This document shows, one piece after another, positions 9,161 through 18,022 of a DNA stretch of 64,000 bases. Below the pieces are notes generated by a model. It was given only the letters and a program-made list of their open reading frames with translations. It was not told the origin of the DNA and ran no database searches. Every line of letters starts with the position of its first letter. The stretch's first letter is position 1. Source of the DNA: an uncultured Clostridia bacterium (GTDB taxonomy: Bacteria > Bacillota > Clostridia > TANB77 > CAG-465); contig CAKPEI010000002.1 of NCBI GenBank assembly GCA_934149365.1, forward strand, positions 1-64,000. The letters run 5' to 3'. The translations under genes were made by a program, and so were the position numbers.

Positions 9161-10279
9161 ATGGAAACTAACAAAAGAAGAGGAATATCATTGATTGTCC
9201 TAGTTATAACAATAATTGTAATGATAATATTAGCTGCAGCTATAATATTATCAATATCAAATAGTGGTATAATAGGGAGGGCAAATGAGGCTACATTTAA
9301 AACAGATATGCAAAGCTACAAGGAAATGTATACTTTATATGTTACAGGTAAATCAGCAGAAATTGATGGTGATTTTGATGAAACAGCATTAAATGTTGCA
9401 TATGGTGATGAGTTATTTACAACTATATTTGGAAATGTGCCTGAAAAATACAAAGAAGGGTTAAAAGTAAAAGACGGAAAACTTATATATGACACTGAAG
9501 ATGAGGCCGAAAAAGAAATAATCAAAGAAATAGGAATGTATGATGAAAGTATCATTGATTTTAAGGCATATATAAATGGACCGGTTAAAATAAATTGCCC
9601 ACAAACAGGACTATCTTGCAAGGGGGCAAGTGACAGTACATTTAGTTCTACTTGTAATTTAGGAGCTGCAAAACAAACTTTATTTTTAACATCTGGAGAT
9701 GAATGTGGGGCAAACTTGTCAAAACCTACAGTAAAAGATAGTAATGGTAAAGCTGCTAAATGGGTTAAAGTATCAGATGGTGATTACTTTACGTCTAAGG
9801 TTACATTAAAGTGTGATTGGGCAAATGGTGGTAATATTTATATAGCGGATATCAAAGCAAAAAGTGCAGATAGTTCAAAACCAATTGCTTCAGCTACTAG
9901 ATTTTATGTAAAAACATCAAACGGTGAATACATATTTGAAACTAGTAATGAACAAAATAGTCAGGCAGAATATATTTTACCAACAGGTGGAGCAGGGTAT
10001 GTTATAGATCCATCTAGGATTGGAGAGGGTAGGCCTAATGATGATGCTACACGCCCGTTCCTACCATACACAAGTGATTATTTTGCAAAATATAACACTT
10101 CTACAGGTGAAGCATCTCTAACGCAGAAGGCCTTTAACATAGCCAGACTAAATTCAGGAGCCACTACTGAAATAGAGGTGGGTGTATTTATAGAAGCTGG
10201 ATCTAAAAACTTTGGCTGGAATTTAAATAATGGTGCTCTTTCAGATGTAGAATTTGTATTTGTAGGAATACCTAATTAA
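9161..10279 (+). CDS. Type IV prepilin-like surface protein
   Basis: The N-terminus is METNKRRG followed by ISLIVLVITIIVMIIL and then AAAIILS. A short basic leader ending in Gly and a long hydrophobic helix fit a class III (prepilin peptidase) signal, although the usual Glu at mature position 5 is missing. About 372 aa. The passenger domain is acidic and beta-rich with several Cys (NCPQTGLSCKG, STCNLG, DECG, KCDWANGG) and ends in a Gly/Asn-rich beta region. It has no hypervariable C-terminal repeat, unlike the genes at 29127 and 58066, though it shares their N-terminus. AAGGAGG (9147-9153) selects ATG 9161 rather than 9155. It is probably exported and envelope-bound or part of a pilus-like fibre. 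Confidence 0.75.
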   Translation: METNKRRGISLIVLVITIIVMIILAAAIILSISNSGIIGRANEATFKTDMQSYKEMYTLYVTGKSAEIDGDFDETALNVAYGDELFTTIFGNVPEKYKEGLKVKDGKLIYDTEDEAEKEIIKEIGMYDESIIDFKAYINGPVKINCPQTGLSCKGASDSTFSSTCNLGAAKQTLFLTSGDECGANLSKPTVKDSNGKAAKWVKVSDGDYFTSKVTLKCDWANGGNIYIADIKAKSADSSKPIASATRFYVKTSNGEYIFETSNEQNSQAEYILPTGGAGYVIDPSRIGEGRPNDDATRPFLPYTSDYFAKYNTSTGEASLTQKAFNIARLNSGATTEIEVGVFIEAGSKNFGWNLNNGALSDVEFVFVGIPN

Positions 10280-10301
10280 GAATAAAAAATATGACTTGAT
10301 A

Positions 10302-10336
10302 ACAGATGTGAGTATAAAAATATTTACATCTGTTTT
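10302..10336 (+). terminator. Intrinsic terminator
   Basis: ACAGATGT (10302-10309) pairs with ACATCTGT (10326-10333), then T residues. Confidence 0.7.
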
Positions 10337-10352
10337 ATATATCTATACAGAG

Positions 10353-10381
10353 TTGACATAAAATAAAAAGAATGATATAAT
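10353..10381 (+). promoter_or_regulatory. Promoter
   Basis: TTGACA (10353-10358) and TATAAT (10376-10381) with a 17-bp spacer, before the membrane protein gene at 10413. Confidence 0.85.
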
Positions 10382-10412
10382 TCTAGAAAAATAAATGGAG
10401 GTAAATATAATT

Positions 10413-10766
10413 ATGAGCTTAAAGAAGGCAAATTTAAACTTAATTTGGCGGGTATGTGGGGCAAATTCTTTGCTAATAATCGTTGGTATTTTAACGATGA
10501 GCAAAAATGTAGAATTAGGCATGTATACAATTGTTGCCAATCTTTTTTCAATTCTATTTTTTTCGCATCAGATACTAAAGAAAGGTCTGACTATGAAATC
10601 AGAGTGCTTTGAAGTTTTGATTATATACGTTGTGTATAAAGTCGTAATGTCATTTGTCATGATTGATACTGAGCAGAAATCTATACTAACAACTCTGTCA
10701 ACAATTATTGAAGGATTATGGATATATAAATGGTATCTATTTCCAAAGTTTAATGATAACAAATAG
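10413..10766 (+). CDS. Multi-pass membrane protein, 117 aa, unknown family
   Basis: ATG 10413 is preferred because the upstream in-frame ATG at 10395 contains the ribosome site itself (TGGAGG). About four hydrophobic segments (CGANSLLIIVGILTM, MYTIVANLFSILFF, FEVLIIYVVYKVVMSFVM, ILTTLSTIIEGLWIYKW) make it an integral membrane protein. I do not recognise the family. It has its own promoter and a terminator shared with the convergent gene. Confidence 0.65.
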   Translation: MSLKKANLNLIWRVCGANSLLIIVGILTMSKNVELGMYTIVANLFSILFFSHQILKKGLTMKSECFEVLIIYVVYKVVMSFVMIDTEQKSILTTLSTIIEGLWIYKWYLFPKFNDNK

Positions 10767-10788
10767 AAGGAGAAAAAATCTCCTTTTT
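10767..10788. terminator. Bidirectional terminator
   Basis: AAGGAGA (10767-10773) pairs with TCTCCTT (10779-10785), with A and T runs on both sides, between two convergent genes. Confidence 0.7.
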
Positions 10789-11317
10789 ATTTGTTTCTAA
10801 TGAAAAATACAAAAAATGGTTGGATTACAGGAACAAATATAGATAAAATAGTGGCAATAGCTGCAAAGCCTTTCCATTTCAACTTGTATAATTTATATAA
10901 TATGCCATAATAGAAAAAAGTGAATAGTATGGTAGAAAGCGAAGATGTAAATGGTAAGGCCATAGTAAATAAAAGAGCTGGCAATACATATTCAGGATAA
11001 TCTATATCTATTCCATATAATTTTGTTTTTCCAATTATTCTCCCCATTACAAACATTGAGCCATAGGGTATAAAAGCTAAAAAAGCAAATTTATCGTCTT
11101 TTTTCTTTGCCATTTTATATAGTCCAATTGCTCTAATAAGCCAAAGTACAAATGCAGAAAAAGTCATTAATATTACCCAGATACCAACGGTTGTAAGTAC
11201 CATTTTAATATTTGACCAATCTATTTGCTTTATGGCCTCTTTGGTGGGTAAATTAAGGTAATCTTGCAATGCAAGGTATGTTTTCTCTATTAAATCTTTT
11301 AAGGTTAAGGAATACAT
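10787..11317 (-). CDS. Membrane protein, 176 aa, unknown family
   Basis: The start ATG at 11317 (MYSLTLKDLIEK) is fixed by AAAGGAG upstream. The longer frame to 11386 has no ribosome site. An amphipathic N-terminus is followed by membrane segments around IWVILMTFSAFVLWLI, FLAFIPYGSMFVMG, LLFTMALPFTSSLSTILF and IATILSIFVPVIQPFFVFF. The GLYKMAKKKDDKFAFLAFIPYG pattern resembles small Clostridia membrane proteins of unknown role. It is transcribed divergently from fapR. Confidence 0.65.
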   Translation of the reverse strand: MYSLTLKDLIEKTYLALQDYLNLPTKEAIKQIDWSNIKMVLTTVGIWVILMTFSAFVLWLIRAIGLYKMAKKKDDKFAFLAFIPYGSMFVMGRIIGKTKLYGIDIDYPEYVLPALLFTMALPFTSSLSTILFTFFYYGILYKLYKLKWKGFAAIATILSIFVPVIQPFFVFFIRNK

Positions 11318-11409
11318 TTTTAAACTCCTTTCTAATTTATTAATAGTATTTGCTACTCCAAACAACAATATACTAGAATGAAACATGTTACGTACATTTT
11401 CTAATGTGC

Positions 11410-11428
11410 TTAAATAGAACTATTTTAA
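11410..11428. promoter_or_regulatory. Palindrome upstream of fapR, possible operator
   Basis: TTAAATAG-AA-CTATTTTAA is a near-perfect dyad 18 bp before the -35 of fapR. FapR proteins repress their own operon from AT-rich palindromes. The sequence is not a close match to the Bacillus box I remember, so the assignment is an inference. Confidence 0.35.
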
Positions 11429-11445
11429 CATTCATAAATAAATCA

Positions 11446-11474
11446 TTGAAAAAAACATGAGAATGTAGTAAAAT
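11446..11474 (+). promoter_or_regulatory. fapR operon promoter
   Basis: TTGAAA (11446-11451) and TAAAAT (11469-11474) with a 17-bp spacer, 20 nt before the fapR start. Confidence 0.75.
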
Positions 11475-11493
11475 ATGGTCTGAGGTGATAAAT

Positions 11494-12057
11494 TTGCCAA
11501 GGACAGATGATGCTAGGAGAATAAGAAACAAGTTAATAATAGAATACTTGGAAAAAGATCCGTTTGTAAATGACGAAAAACTTGCAGAAAGCTTCGGAGT
11601 TAGTGTTAATACTATAAGGCTTGATAGGTCAAGACTGGGAATCAAAGAACTTAGAGAAAGAATTAAAGAAAGAGCATCTGAAAATATTAAGAAGGTTGTT
11701 TCTTTAACTAAAAAAGAAATAATTGGTGATATAATTGATATAACTCCAGGAGAAGTTGCGACATCTGTTATGCAAACAGAGGACTATATGGCTTTTGAGA
11801 ACTCTGACGTTGTAAAAGGATATCATATATATTCAATGGCAGAAAGTTTGGCTTTAAGTATAGTTCCAAGCAAGGTAGCTTTAGTTGGTATAGCTAATAT
11901 AAAATACGCAAAGAAAATATTGAAGGGCGAAGTAATATATGCTAAAGCTGAAGTAAAAAAGAAAAGAGATACTAACTATATTGTTTGGGTAAAAATATAC
12001 GGAAAAGATAATGATGTGAGATTTAAAGGAAAGTTTTTATTAAAGGGGATAGAGTAG
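11494..12057 (+). CDS. fapR: Transcription factor FapR
   Basis: FapR represses phospholipid and fatty acid synthesis genes and is released by malonyl-CoA. An N-terminal DeoR-like helix-turn-helix (FVNDEKLAESFGVSVNTIRLDRSRLGI, roughly residues 23-50, with the linker helix LRERIKERA) is followed by a hot-dog fold effector domain (MQTEDYMAFENSDVVKGYHIYS). The start is TTG 11494 behind GAGGTGAT, giving PRTDDARR and 187 aa. It directly abuts plsX, as in Bacillus. Confidence 0.93.
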   Translation: MPRTDDARRIRNKLIIEYLEKDPFVNDEKLAESFGVSVNTIRLDRSRLGIKELRERIKERASENIKKVVSLTKKEIIGDIIDITPGEVATSVMQTEDYMAFENSDVVKGYHIYSMAESLALSIVPSKVALVGIANIKYAKKILKGEVIYAKAEVKKKRDTNYIVWVKIYGKDNDVRFKGKFLLKGIE

Positions 12058-13065
12058 ATGGAAATATTAGTTGATGTTAATGGGTCAGATAATGGAATTG
12101 AACCTGCTATTTTAGGAAGTATAAATACTATTGATAAAATCAAGTCTAATATAAAATTAGTTGGAGACGAAAGCAAGATATTAGATGTTATATCTAGTAA
12201 CTATAATGAGGCAAGAAAGAATGAGATTTTAAGTAAGATTACTATATTGGATGCAAAAGATGTAATAACAAATAATGATGAGCCTGCTTTTGCGATTAAG
12301 AACAAAAAGGAATCAAGCATAGTAAAAGCGTATGATTATATGAAAGAAAATGAAGAAACGTTATTTTTGTCTGCAGGAAGTACTGGCGCTATAATGGCAG
12401 GAGGCTTGCTTAAATTAAAAAGAATAGCAGGTATCCATAGACCAGCCCTTGTTACTATATTACCAACATCAAATGGAAAAGGTACAATACTTCTTGATTG
12501 TGGGGCTAATGTAGATGCAGCAACCATATCAATGTTGCAATATGCTAAAATGGGTAAATTATATGCTTCTTTAGTTCAAAATAAAAAAGAAGTGAAGATA
12601 GCATTACTTAATATAGGAGCAGAAAGTGAAAAAGGTTCGCAAGAGTTAAAAGAGGCAAATCAAGCCTTATCTGAAAGATTCCCAGAGTTTATAGGTAACA
12701 TTGAACCAAGATATATATTGTCAGGTAATGCTGATGTTGTTGTCGCACAAGGCTTAATGGGAAATACTGCACTTAAAAGCATGGAAGGAACTGCAAAAAT
12801 TATGAAAAATGCTTTAGTAAGTGAAATGAAGAAAAACATATTCACAAAAATAAGAGCTGTTATTTGTAAAAGCATGATTGAAAAAGCATTATATAAATAT
12901 GACTATACCAAGTACGGCGGAGCAGTTTTGTTAGGTGTTAAAAAACCTGTAATAAAAATACACGGAAATGCTAAAGTTAATAACTTTGAAACAGCAATAT
13001 ATCAAGCAGATAGAATATTGCAAAATAATCTTATAAAAGAGATTACAGAGAATATTGAAGAATAA
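12058..13065 (+). CDS. plsX: Phosphate acyltransferase PlsX
   Basis: PlsX converts acyl-ACP and phosphate to acyl-phosphate, the first step of phospholipid synthesis in most Gram-positives. 335 aa, normal length. It has MEILVDVNGSDNG at the N-terminus (family MDAMGGD-like), LSAGSTGAIMAGG, DCGANVDA and GNTALKSMEG. ATG 12058 follows the fapR stop with no gap, implying translational coupling. Confidence 0.95.
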   Translation: MEILVDVNGSDNGIEPAILGSINTIDKIKSNIKLVGDESKILDVISSNYNEARKNEILSKITILDAKDVITNNDEPAFAIKNKKESSIVKAYDYMKENEETLFLSAGSTGAIMAGGLLKLKRIAGIHRPALVTILPTSNGKGTILLDCGANVDAATISMLQYAKMGKLYASLVQNKKEVKIALLNIGAESEKGSQELKEANQALSERFPEFIGNIEPRYILSGNADVVVAQGLMGNTALKSMEGTAKIMKNALVSEMKKNIFTKIRAVICKSMIEKALYKYDYTKYGGAVLLGVKKPVIKIHGNAKVNNFETAIYQADRILQNNLIKEITENIEE

Positions 13066-13127
13066 AGCACATATATATTGAATATGTAAATAATGTGTAA
13101 ATTGTTATATAAAATAACTAATAGGTA

Positions 13128-13156
13128 TTGACAATAAAAGTAAAATAGTAGATAAT
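13128..13156 (+). promoter_or_regulatory. acpP promoter
   Basis: TTGACA (13128-13133) and GATAAT (13151-13156) with a 17-bp spacer, 40 nt before acpP. Confidence 0.7.
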
Positions 13157-13196
13157 ACTGATATACAGTTTAACTACTTTTTAGGAGGTGAATAAA

Positions 13197-13433
13197 GTGG
13201 AAGGTGTTTTTGAAAAAATAAGAGACGTAATTGCTGAACAACTTGGTGTAGAAGACGTTGAGATAATAACAATGGATACCACATTTATTGATGATTTAGG
13301 AGCAGATTCTTTGGATATAGTTGAACTAATAATGGCTTTAGAAGAGGAATTTGATATTGAAATTCCAGAAGCAGAGGCAGAAAAAATTTCAACAGTTGGA
13401 GATGTTGTTGAGTATATAAAAGCTAATGTTTAA
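13197..13433 (+). CDS. acpP: Acyl carrier protein
   Basis: This small acidic four-helix protein carries acyl chains on a phosphopantetheine arm. The attachment Ser is in [18 protein letters not shown]. 78 aa from GTG 13197, which lies 8 nt after AGGAGG. The upstream GTG at 13188 overlaps the ribosome site. A strong terminator follows, and rnc has its own promoter. Confidence 0.95.
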   Translation: MEGVFEKIRDVIAEQLGVEDVEIITMDTTFIDDLGADSLDIVELIMALEEEFDIEIPEAEAEKISTVGDVVEYIKANV

Positions 13434-13446
13434 TTGAATAAAAGAG

Positions 13447-13483
13447 GCTAATATATAGAATATATCTATATGTTAGCTTTTTT
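13447..13483 (+). terminator. Intrinsic terminator after acpP
   Basis: A 13-bp stem, 13447-13459 with 13465-13477 (one G-U), then six T. Confidence 0.85.
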
Positions 13484-13484
13484 C

Positions 13485-13513
13485 TTGAAACAAAATGGTT
13501 AATATGGTAAAAT
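13485..13513 (+). promoter_or_regulatory. rnc promoter
   Basis: TTGAAA (13485-13490) and TAAAAT (13508-13513), 17-bp spacer, immediately after the acpP terminator. Confidence 0.7.
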
Positions 13514-13539
13514 TATATAATTGGAATGAAGGTAGAAGT

Positions 13540-14229
13540 ATGATTAATGTAGAAAAATTAGAACTTAGAATAGGTTATACATTTAAAAATAAAAAACTTG
13601 CTAATATGGCACTAACACATAAATCTTACGCTCATGATATAAAGGATGAATCTTTAGATGCATATAATGAAAGAGTAGAATTTTTAGGGGATGCGATATT
13701 AGAATATATTGTTTCTCGTAAGTTATATGATAGACTTCCTAATGAAAGAGAAGGCGGACTTACAAAAAGAAGAGCTAGAATTGTATGTGAAAAATCATTG
13801 TGCGCAGTAATAAAGGAATTTCAGCTTGAAGATTGCCTTAAACTTGGAAAGTGTGAACTTAAAGTTAAGAATTCTAAAAAAGATGCAATGCTTGCGGATA
13901 TGTTTGAAGCAATATTGGGAGCTATTTATCTTGACGCAGGATTTGAAAAGGCGGAAGAGATATGTTTTAAGCTACTAGGAAAAAGAATAGAAGAAGAAAT
14001 TAATAATATGAGCATAAATGAAGATTACAAAACAAGATTGCAAGAAGAAGCTCAAAAGAGTAAAGGAAAAGTTATAAAATATCATTTGGTAAAAGAAGAA
14101 GGCCCTGCACATGACAAGGTTTTTTATGTTGAAGTATATGTGAATGATAAAAAAATAGGTGAGGGAAATGGTAAATCAAAAAAAGAAGCAGAACAAGAAG
14201 CTGCAAAAGAAGCACTACAAAACATATAA
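13540..14229 (+). CDS. rnc: Ribonuclease III
   Basis: This double-strand-specific endoribonuclease matures rRNA and mRNA. The signature NERVEFLGDAILEYIVS carries the metal-binding acidic residues, and a second acidic site is in DMFEAILGAIYLDAG. A C-terminal dsRNA-binding domain (about residues 160-229, KTRLQEEAQKSKGK to GKSKKEAEQEAAKEAL) is complete. The start ATG 13540 (MINVEKLE) follows GAAGGTAG. An upstream in-frame extension to 13495 lies within the promoter. 229 aa. Confidence 0.95.
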   Translation: MINVEKLELRIGYTFKNKKLANMALTHKSYAHDIKDESLDAYNERVEFLGDAILEYIVSRKLYDRLPNEREGGLTKRRARIVCEKSLCAVIKEFQLEDCLKLGKCELKVKNSKKDAMLADMFEAILGAIYLDAGFEKAEEICFKLLGKRIEEEINNMSINEDYKTRLQEEAQKSKGKVIKYHLVKEEGPAHDKVFYVEVYVNDKKIGEGNGKSKKEAEQEAAKEALQNI

Positions 14230-15289
14230 AATAAAATTAAATGCAGAAAAAGAACTAGGACTTGATATACCAAAGGAAAATAAGAGAACTATCCCTATAT
14301 TTATTCCGCATTTTGGTTGTAAAAATGAATGTGTTTTTTGTAATCAACGTAGAATTAGTGGAAGACAAGTGCCTGTATATCCAAATGATGTGAAAAATCA
14401 AATAGATGATGCACTAAGTAAATATACACATGATGAAAAAAATGTAGAGGTGGCTTTCTTTGGAGGAAGTTTTACAGGTATAGATATAGATATGCAAAGG
14501 CAGTATCTTGAAGTTGTACAAGATTATATAAAAAAAGGAACTATAAGTTCTATAAGACTATCTACTAGACCAGATTATATAAATCAAGAAATACTAGATA
14601 TGCTAAAGAAGTACAATGTTAGTATAATCGAACTGGGTGTTCAGTCTATGGATGATGAAGTTTTGATTAGTTCAAAGAGGGGACATACAGCAGAAGATGT
14701 AAGAAAAGCTTCAAAATTAATTAAAGAAAATGGCTTTATGTTGGGTCATCAACTTATGTGTGGCTTGCCAAAGAGCACATACGAGAAAGAAAAATATAGT
14801 ATAGAAGAGAGTTTAAAACTTAAACCAGATTTGATTAGAATATACCCTGTGTATGTTCTAGAAGATAGCGAATTATATGATATGTATAAAAGAAGAAGAT
14901 ATAAACCGTTAGAATTAGAAGAGGCGCTTATTAGAGCAACAATGATGTATAAAGAGTGTATAGCAAATGGTGTCAATGTAATAAGAGTTGGACTTCAGAC
15001 TACTGACGAAATATCAGAAAAAAATACTAAGCTTATAGGACCTGTTTGTGACAATTACAGAGAAAGAATTTTATCTAAAATAATGTTAGAGCAAATAGAA
15101 GATAAACTTGAAAGAAGAAATTTAAATAACAAAATAGATAAAAATAAAGAAAAAAATAAAATCACTATACTAAAACTTATAGCACCTAGTAAACAAATAA
15201 ATTACGTTGTTGGAAACAACAGATGTAATAAAAAATACTTAGAAGAAAAAGATGTATGTTATGTTGAAATAGTTCAAAAGAATAAATAA
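14168..15289 (+). CDS. Radical SAM protein, Elp3-like without acetyltransferase domain
   Basis: The cluster motif HFGCKNECVFCNQRRISG (CxxxCxxC) lies near residue 50. It is followed by the SAM-binding AFFGGSFTGID and by RLSTRPDYI and IELGVQSMDDEVL, typical of the COG1243 Elp3-related family that neighbours rnc in many Clostridia. The C-terminus ends after about 374 aa with no GNAT domain. The start is unclear: GTG 14159 and ATG 14168 both overlap the 3' end of rnc by about 60-70 nt, and no in-frame start occurs after the rnc stop before the conserved core. The substrate is unknown. Confidence 0.8.
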   Translation: MVNQKKKQNKKLQKKHYKTYKIKLNAEKELGLDIPKENKRTIPIFIPHFGCKNECVFCNQRRISGRQVPVYPNDVKNQIDDALSKYTHDEKNVEVAFFGGSFTGIDIDMQRQYLEVVQDYIKKGTISSIRLSTRPDYINQEILDMLKKYNVSIIELGVQSMDDEVLISSKRGHTAEDVRKASKLIKENGFMLGHQLMCGLPKSTYEKEKYSIEESLKLKPDLIRIYPVYVLEDSELYDMYKRRRYKPLELEEALIRATMMYKECIANGVNVIRVGLQTTDEISEKNTKLIGPVCDNYRERILSKIMLEQIEDKLERRNLNNKIDKNKEKNKITILKLIAPSKQINYVVGNNRCNKKYLEEKDVCYVEIVQKNK

Positions 15290-15303
15290 TAATTTGCATG
15301 AAA

Positions 15304-15347
15304 AATACTCATACTAATGTAAAAACATTAGATAGGAGTATTTTTTT
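15304..15347 (+). terminator. Terminator-like hairpin overlapping the yitT ribosome site
   Basis: AATACTC (15304-15310) pairs with GAGTATT (15336-15342), and CTAATGT (15314-15320) pairs with ACATTAG (15325-15331). Seven T (15341-15347) end directly at the ATG of the next gene. The AGGAG ribosome site (15334-15338) is inside the 3' arm. Confidence 0.7.
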
Positions 15348-16193
15348 ATGGAAAAGTTAAAAAGAGTGTTGTATATTGTGCTCGGAACATTGATAGCTGC
15401 TCTTGCAATTAATATATTTTTTGTACCTCAAAATATTTCAAGTGGAGGTGCAAGTGGTGTTGGAATAATACTAAACTACTTGTTTGATTTTCCTATAGGC
15501 GTAGTTGTTATATTACTTAATCTACCGCTTTTTGTAATAGCGACAATAAAATTAGGAATTAAATTTACTTTTAGGGCGATAATTGGTACAGCATTGCTTT
15601 CTATTTTTGTAGATTTAACTGCAGATGTTTCTAACAAAGAAATATTTAATATACAGAATGATTATGTACTAAGCAGTATATTTGGCGGAATGATGACAGG
15701 ATTAGGGTTATCTTTAGTATTTAAAGGGAATGCGAGTACAGGTGGGTCAGAACTCCTTGCTCAAATCATATATAAATATAGACCAATGGTTAGTATGAGT
15801 GAGCTTATGTTGGCTATTGATGCCGCTATAATAATTGCATCAACATTTGCTTTTAAAAGTCTAAGTTCTGGGCTTTACTCTGTTATAGCTATATTTGTAT
15901 CTAAAAAGACAATAGATGTTGTATTTGAAGGAGTAAATTATACTAAAGTACTTAATATAATTACCAAAAAGCCAGATAAAATAGTAGATAGAATAATAAA
16001 TGAAGTAGAAAGAGGTGTCACTGCAATAAAATGTGTTGGTGAATATACTAAAGAAGAGTATAGTAAGCTAGAATGCGTGGCAACTATTACTCAGTTATAT
16101 AAAATAAAAGAGATAGTGAAAAGTGAAGATAGTGAGTCGTTTATGTATATATCTTCTGCAATGGAAGTGCTAGGATATGGCTTTAAAGAATAG
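15348..16193 (+). CDS. YitT family membrane protein
   Basis: DUF161 plus DUF2179 architecture. Five or six membrane segments occupy residues 1-175 (VLYIVLGTLIAALAINIFFVP, then FPIGVVVILLNLPLFVIA), with the family motif ISSGGASGVGIIL and GNASTGGSELLAQ. A cytoplasmic C-terminal domain of about 100 aa (ITKKPDKIVDRIINEVERGVT) follows. 281 aa, normal. The role of the family is unknown. Its ribosome site is buried in the hairpin at 15304-15347. Confidence 0.9.
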   Translation: MEKLKRVLYIVLGTLIAALAINIFFVPQNISSGGASGVGIILNYLFDFPIGVVVILLNLPLFVIATIKLGIKFTFRAIIGTALLSIFVDLTADVSNKEIFNIQNDYVLSSIFGGMMTGLGLSLVFKGNASTGGSELLAQIIYKYRPMVSMSELMLAIDAAIIIASTFAFKSLSSGLYSVIAIFVSKKTIDVVFEGVNYTKVLNIITKKPDKIVDRIINEVERGVTAIKCVGEYTKEEYSKLECVATITQLYKIKEIVKSEDSESFMYISSAMEVLGYGFKE

Positions 16194-16275
16194 TATTACA
16201 ACATATAGCACTTAATTGATTGCAAATATAGCTAAAATATAATATAATTCATATATAAGTTATGAGGTGGATAAT

Positions 16276-17076
16276 GTGGAAAATTTGAAAGAAAAATGCA
16301 AAAAAACAAGACAAGATATAGTAGAAATGATTTACGCTGCTGGTTCAGGGCATGTTGGTGGTAGTTTATCATGTGTTGAAGTTTTGGTAGCTTTGTATTA
16401 TGAAATAATGAATTTAGATTTAGATGAAAGTGGAAAAAGAATAGATAAATTTGTTTTATCTAAAGGACATGCGGCACCGGCATATTATTCTGTCCTTTCT
16501 CAGAAGGGGTTTATACCTAGAAAAGAGCTATTATCTCTTAGAAAAATAGATGGAACTTTAGAGGGGCATCCTAGTATAAAAACAAATGGGGTAGATGTAT
16601 CTTCAGGTTCCTTAGGTCAAGGACTTTCTATATCAAATGGAATGGCTTTAGCAAAAAAAATAGACAAAAAAGAAGGATATGTATATTGTTTAATGGGTGA
16701 TGGAGAAATAGAAGAAGGGCAAGTATGGGAAGCGGCAATGACTGCATCTCAATATTCATTAAATAATCTTATAGCATTTGTAGATTATAACGGACTTCAA
16801 ATAGATGGAAAACTTTCAGAAGTTACGTCACCGGAACCAATAAAAGAAAAATTTGAGGCATTTGGTTTTAATGCATATGAAATAAATGGACACGATATAG
16901 ATAGGATTATTGAAACAGTTAAAGAAATAAAAGAAAATGTTAGTGATAAACCAAATGTAATTGTGCTTAAGACAGTAAAAGGTAAAGGTGTATCTTTTAT
17001 GGAAAATAACTTTAATTATCATGGAAAAGCATTAACTGAAGAAGAATATATTAAGGCTAAAGAGGAATTAAAATAG
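16276..17076 (+). CDS. Transketolase, N-terminal (TPP-binding) subunit
   Basis: First half of a split transketolase of the pentose phosphate pathway. It carries SGHVGGSLSCVE, SKGHAAPAYY, SGSLGQGLSISNGMA and the thiamine-diphosphate motif GDGEIEEGQVWEAAM...DYN. 266 aa. The start is GTG 16276 behind GAGGTGG. The ATG at 16273 is out of frame. The C-terminal subunit follows 15 nt later, and both are needed for one active enzyme. Confidence 0.93.
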   Translation: MENLKEKCKKTRQDIVEMIYAAGSGHVGGSLSCVEVLVALYYEIMNLDLDESGKRIDKFVLSKGHAAPAYYSVLSQKGFIPRKELLSLRKIDGTLEGHPSIKTNGVDVSSGSLGQGLSISNGMALAKKIDKKEGYVYCLMGDGEIEEGQVWEAAMTASQYSLNNLIAFVDYNGLQIDGKLSEVTSPEPIKEKFEAFGFNAYEINGHDIDRIIETVKEIKENVSDKPNVIVLKTVKGKGVSFMENNFNYHGKALTEEEYIKAKEELK

Positions 17077-17091
17077 AAAAGGGGTAGTTAT

Positions 17092-18018
17092 ATGAAATCA
17101 ACTAGAAAAGCTTATGGAGAGGCTTTAGTAGAGCTAGGAAAGCTTGATAAGGATGTAGTGGTACTTGATGCAGATTTAGCTCATGCGACACAAACATTAA
17201 TGTTTAAAAAGGAGTTTCCCGAAAGACATATTAATGTTGGAATAGCGGAACAGGATTTGGTTGGAACAGCATGTGGTTTAGCGTTGAGTGGCAAAAAGGT
17301 ATATTTATCTTCATTTGCTATGTTTCTTGCAGGCAGAGCATATGAACAGATAAGAAATACAGCTGCGTATTCAAAAGTTCCTGTAAAATTATGTGCTACA
17401 CATTCAGGATTATCTGTTGGAGAAGATGGCGCAACGCATCAAATGTTAGAAGATATATCATTAATGAGGACTATACCTCAAATGATTGTGCTTAGCCCTG
17501 CTGATGAAGCATCTACGAAAAAGATTATATTTAATGTAAAAGAATATACAAAAGGACCTGTTTATATTAGGCTTGGAAGATGTGATGTGCCTGAAATATA
17601 TAACGAAGATGATAAATTTGAAATTGGTGGTTCTAAAACATTTGGTAATGGAAGTGCTGCCACTATATTTGCAACAGGATACACTCTTCACATAGCATTA
17701 GAGGCTATGCAAATGTTGAAAGAAAAAAATATAGATGTAAGGGTAGTTGACTTATACAGCATAAAACCAATAGATAAAGAAACTATAATAAAATGTGCAA
17801 AGGAAACAGATAAGATTATAACAATAGAAGACCATAGTGTAATTGGCGGAATAGGAACGGCTGTGTCTGATGTATTAGCAGAAGAGTATCCAAAAAAGGT
17901 AATTAAAATTGGTGTAAATGACATGTTTGGAAAGTCTGGTACTGTTAAAGATTTAATGAATATGTATGGCATAACTAAAGAACAAATAATAAAAGAAGTA
18001 CTAAAAAAAGAGGAGTAA
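17092..18018 (+). CDS. Transketolase, C-terminal subunit
   Basis: 308 aa, containing the pyrimidine-binding domain (VVLDADLAHATQT, INVGIAEQDLVGTACGLAL with the conserved Glu) and the transketolase C-terminal domain (IITIEDHSVIGGIGTAV). It pairs with the upstream subunit. ATG 17092 follows AAAGGGG. Split transketolases are common in Clostridia. The gene is followed by rarA after 4 nt. Confidence 0.93.
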   Translation: MKSTRKAYGEALVELGKLDKDVVVLDADLAHATQTLMFKKEFPERHINVGIAEQDLVGTACGLALSGKKVYLSSFAMFLAGRAYEQIRNTAAYSKVPVKLCATHSGLSVGEDGATHQMLEDISLMRTIPQMIVLSPADEASTKKIIFNVKEYTKGPVYIRLGRCDVPEIYNEDDKFEIGGSKTFGNGSAATIFATGYTLHIALEAMQMLKEKNIDVRVVDLYSIKPIDKETIIKCAKETDKIITIEDHSVIGGIGTAVSDVLAEEYPKKVIKIGVNDMFGKSGTVKDLMNMYGITKEQIIKEVLKKEE

Positions 18019-18022
18019 AGAA

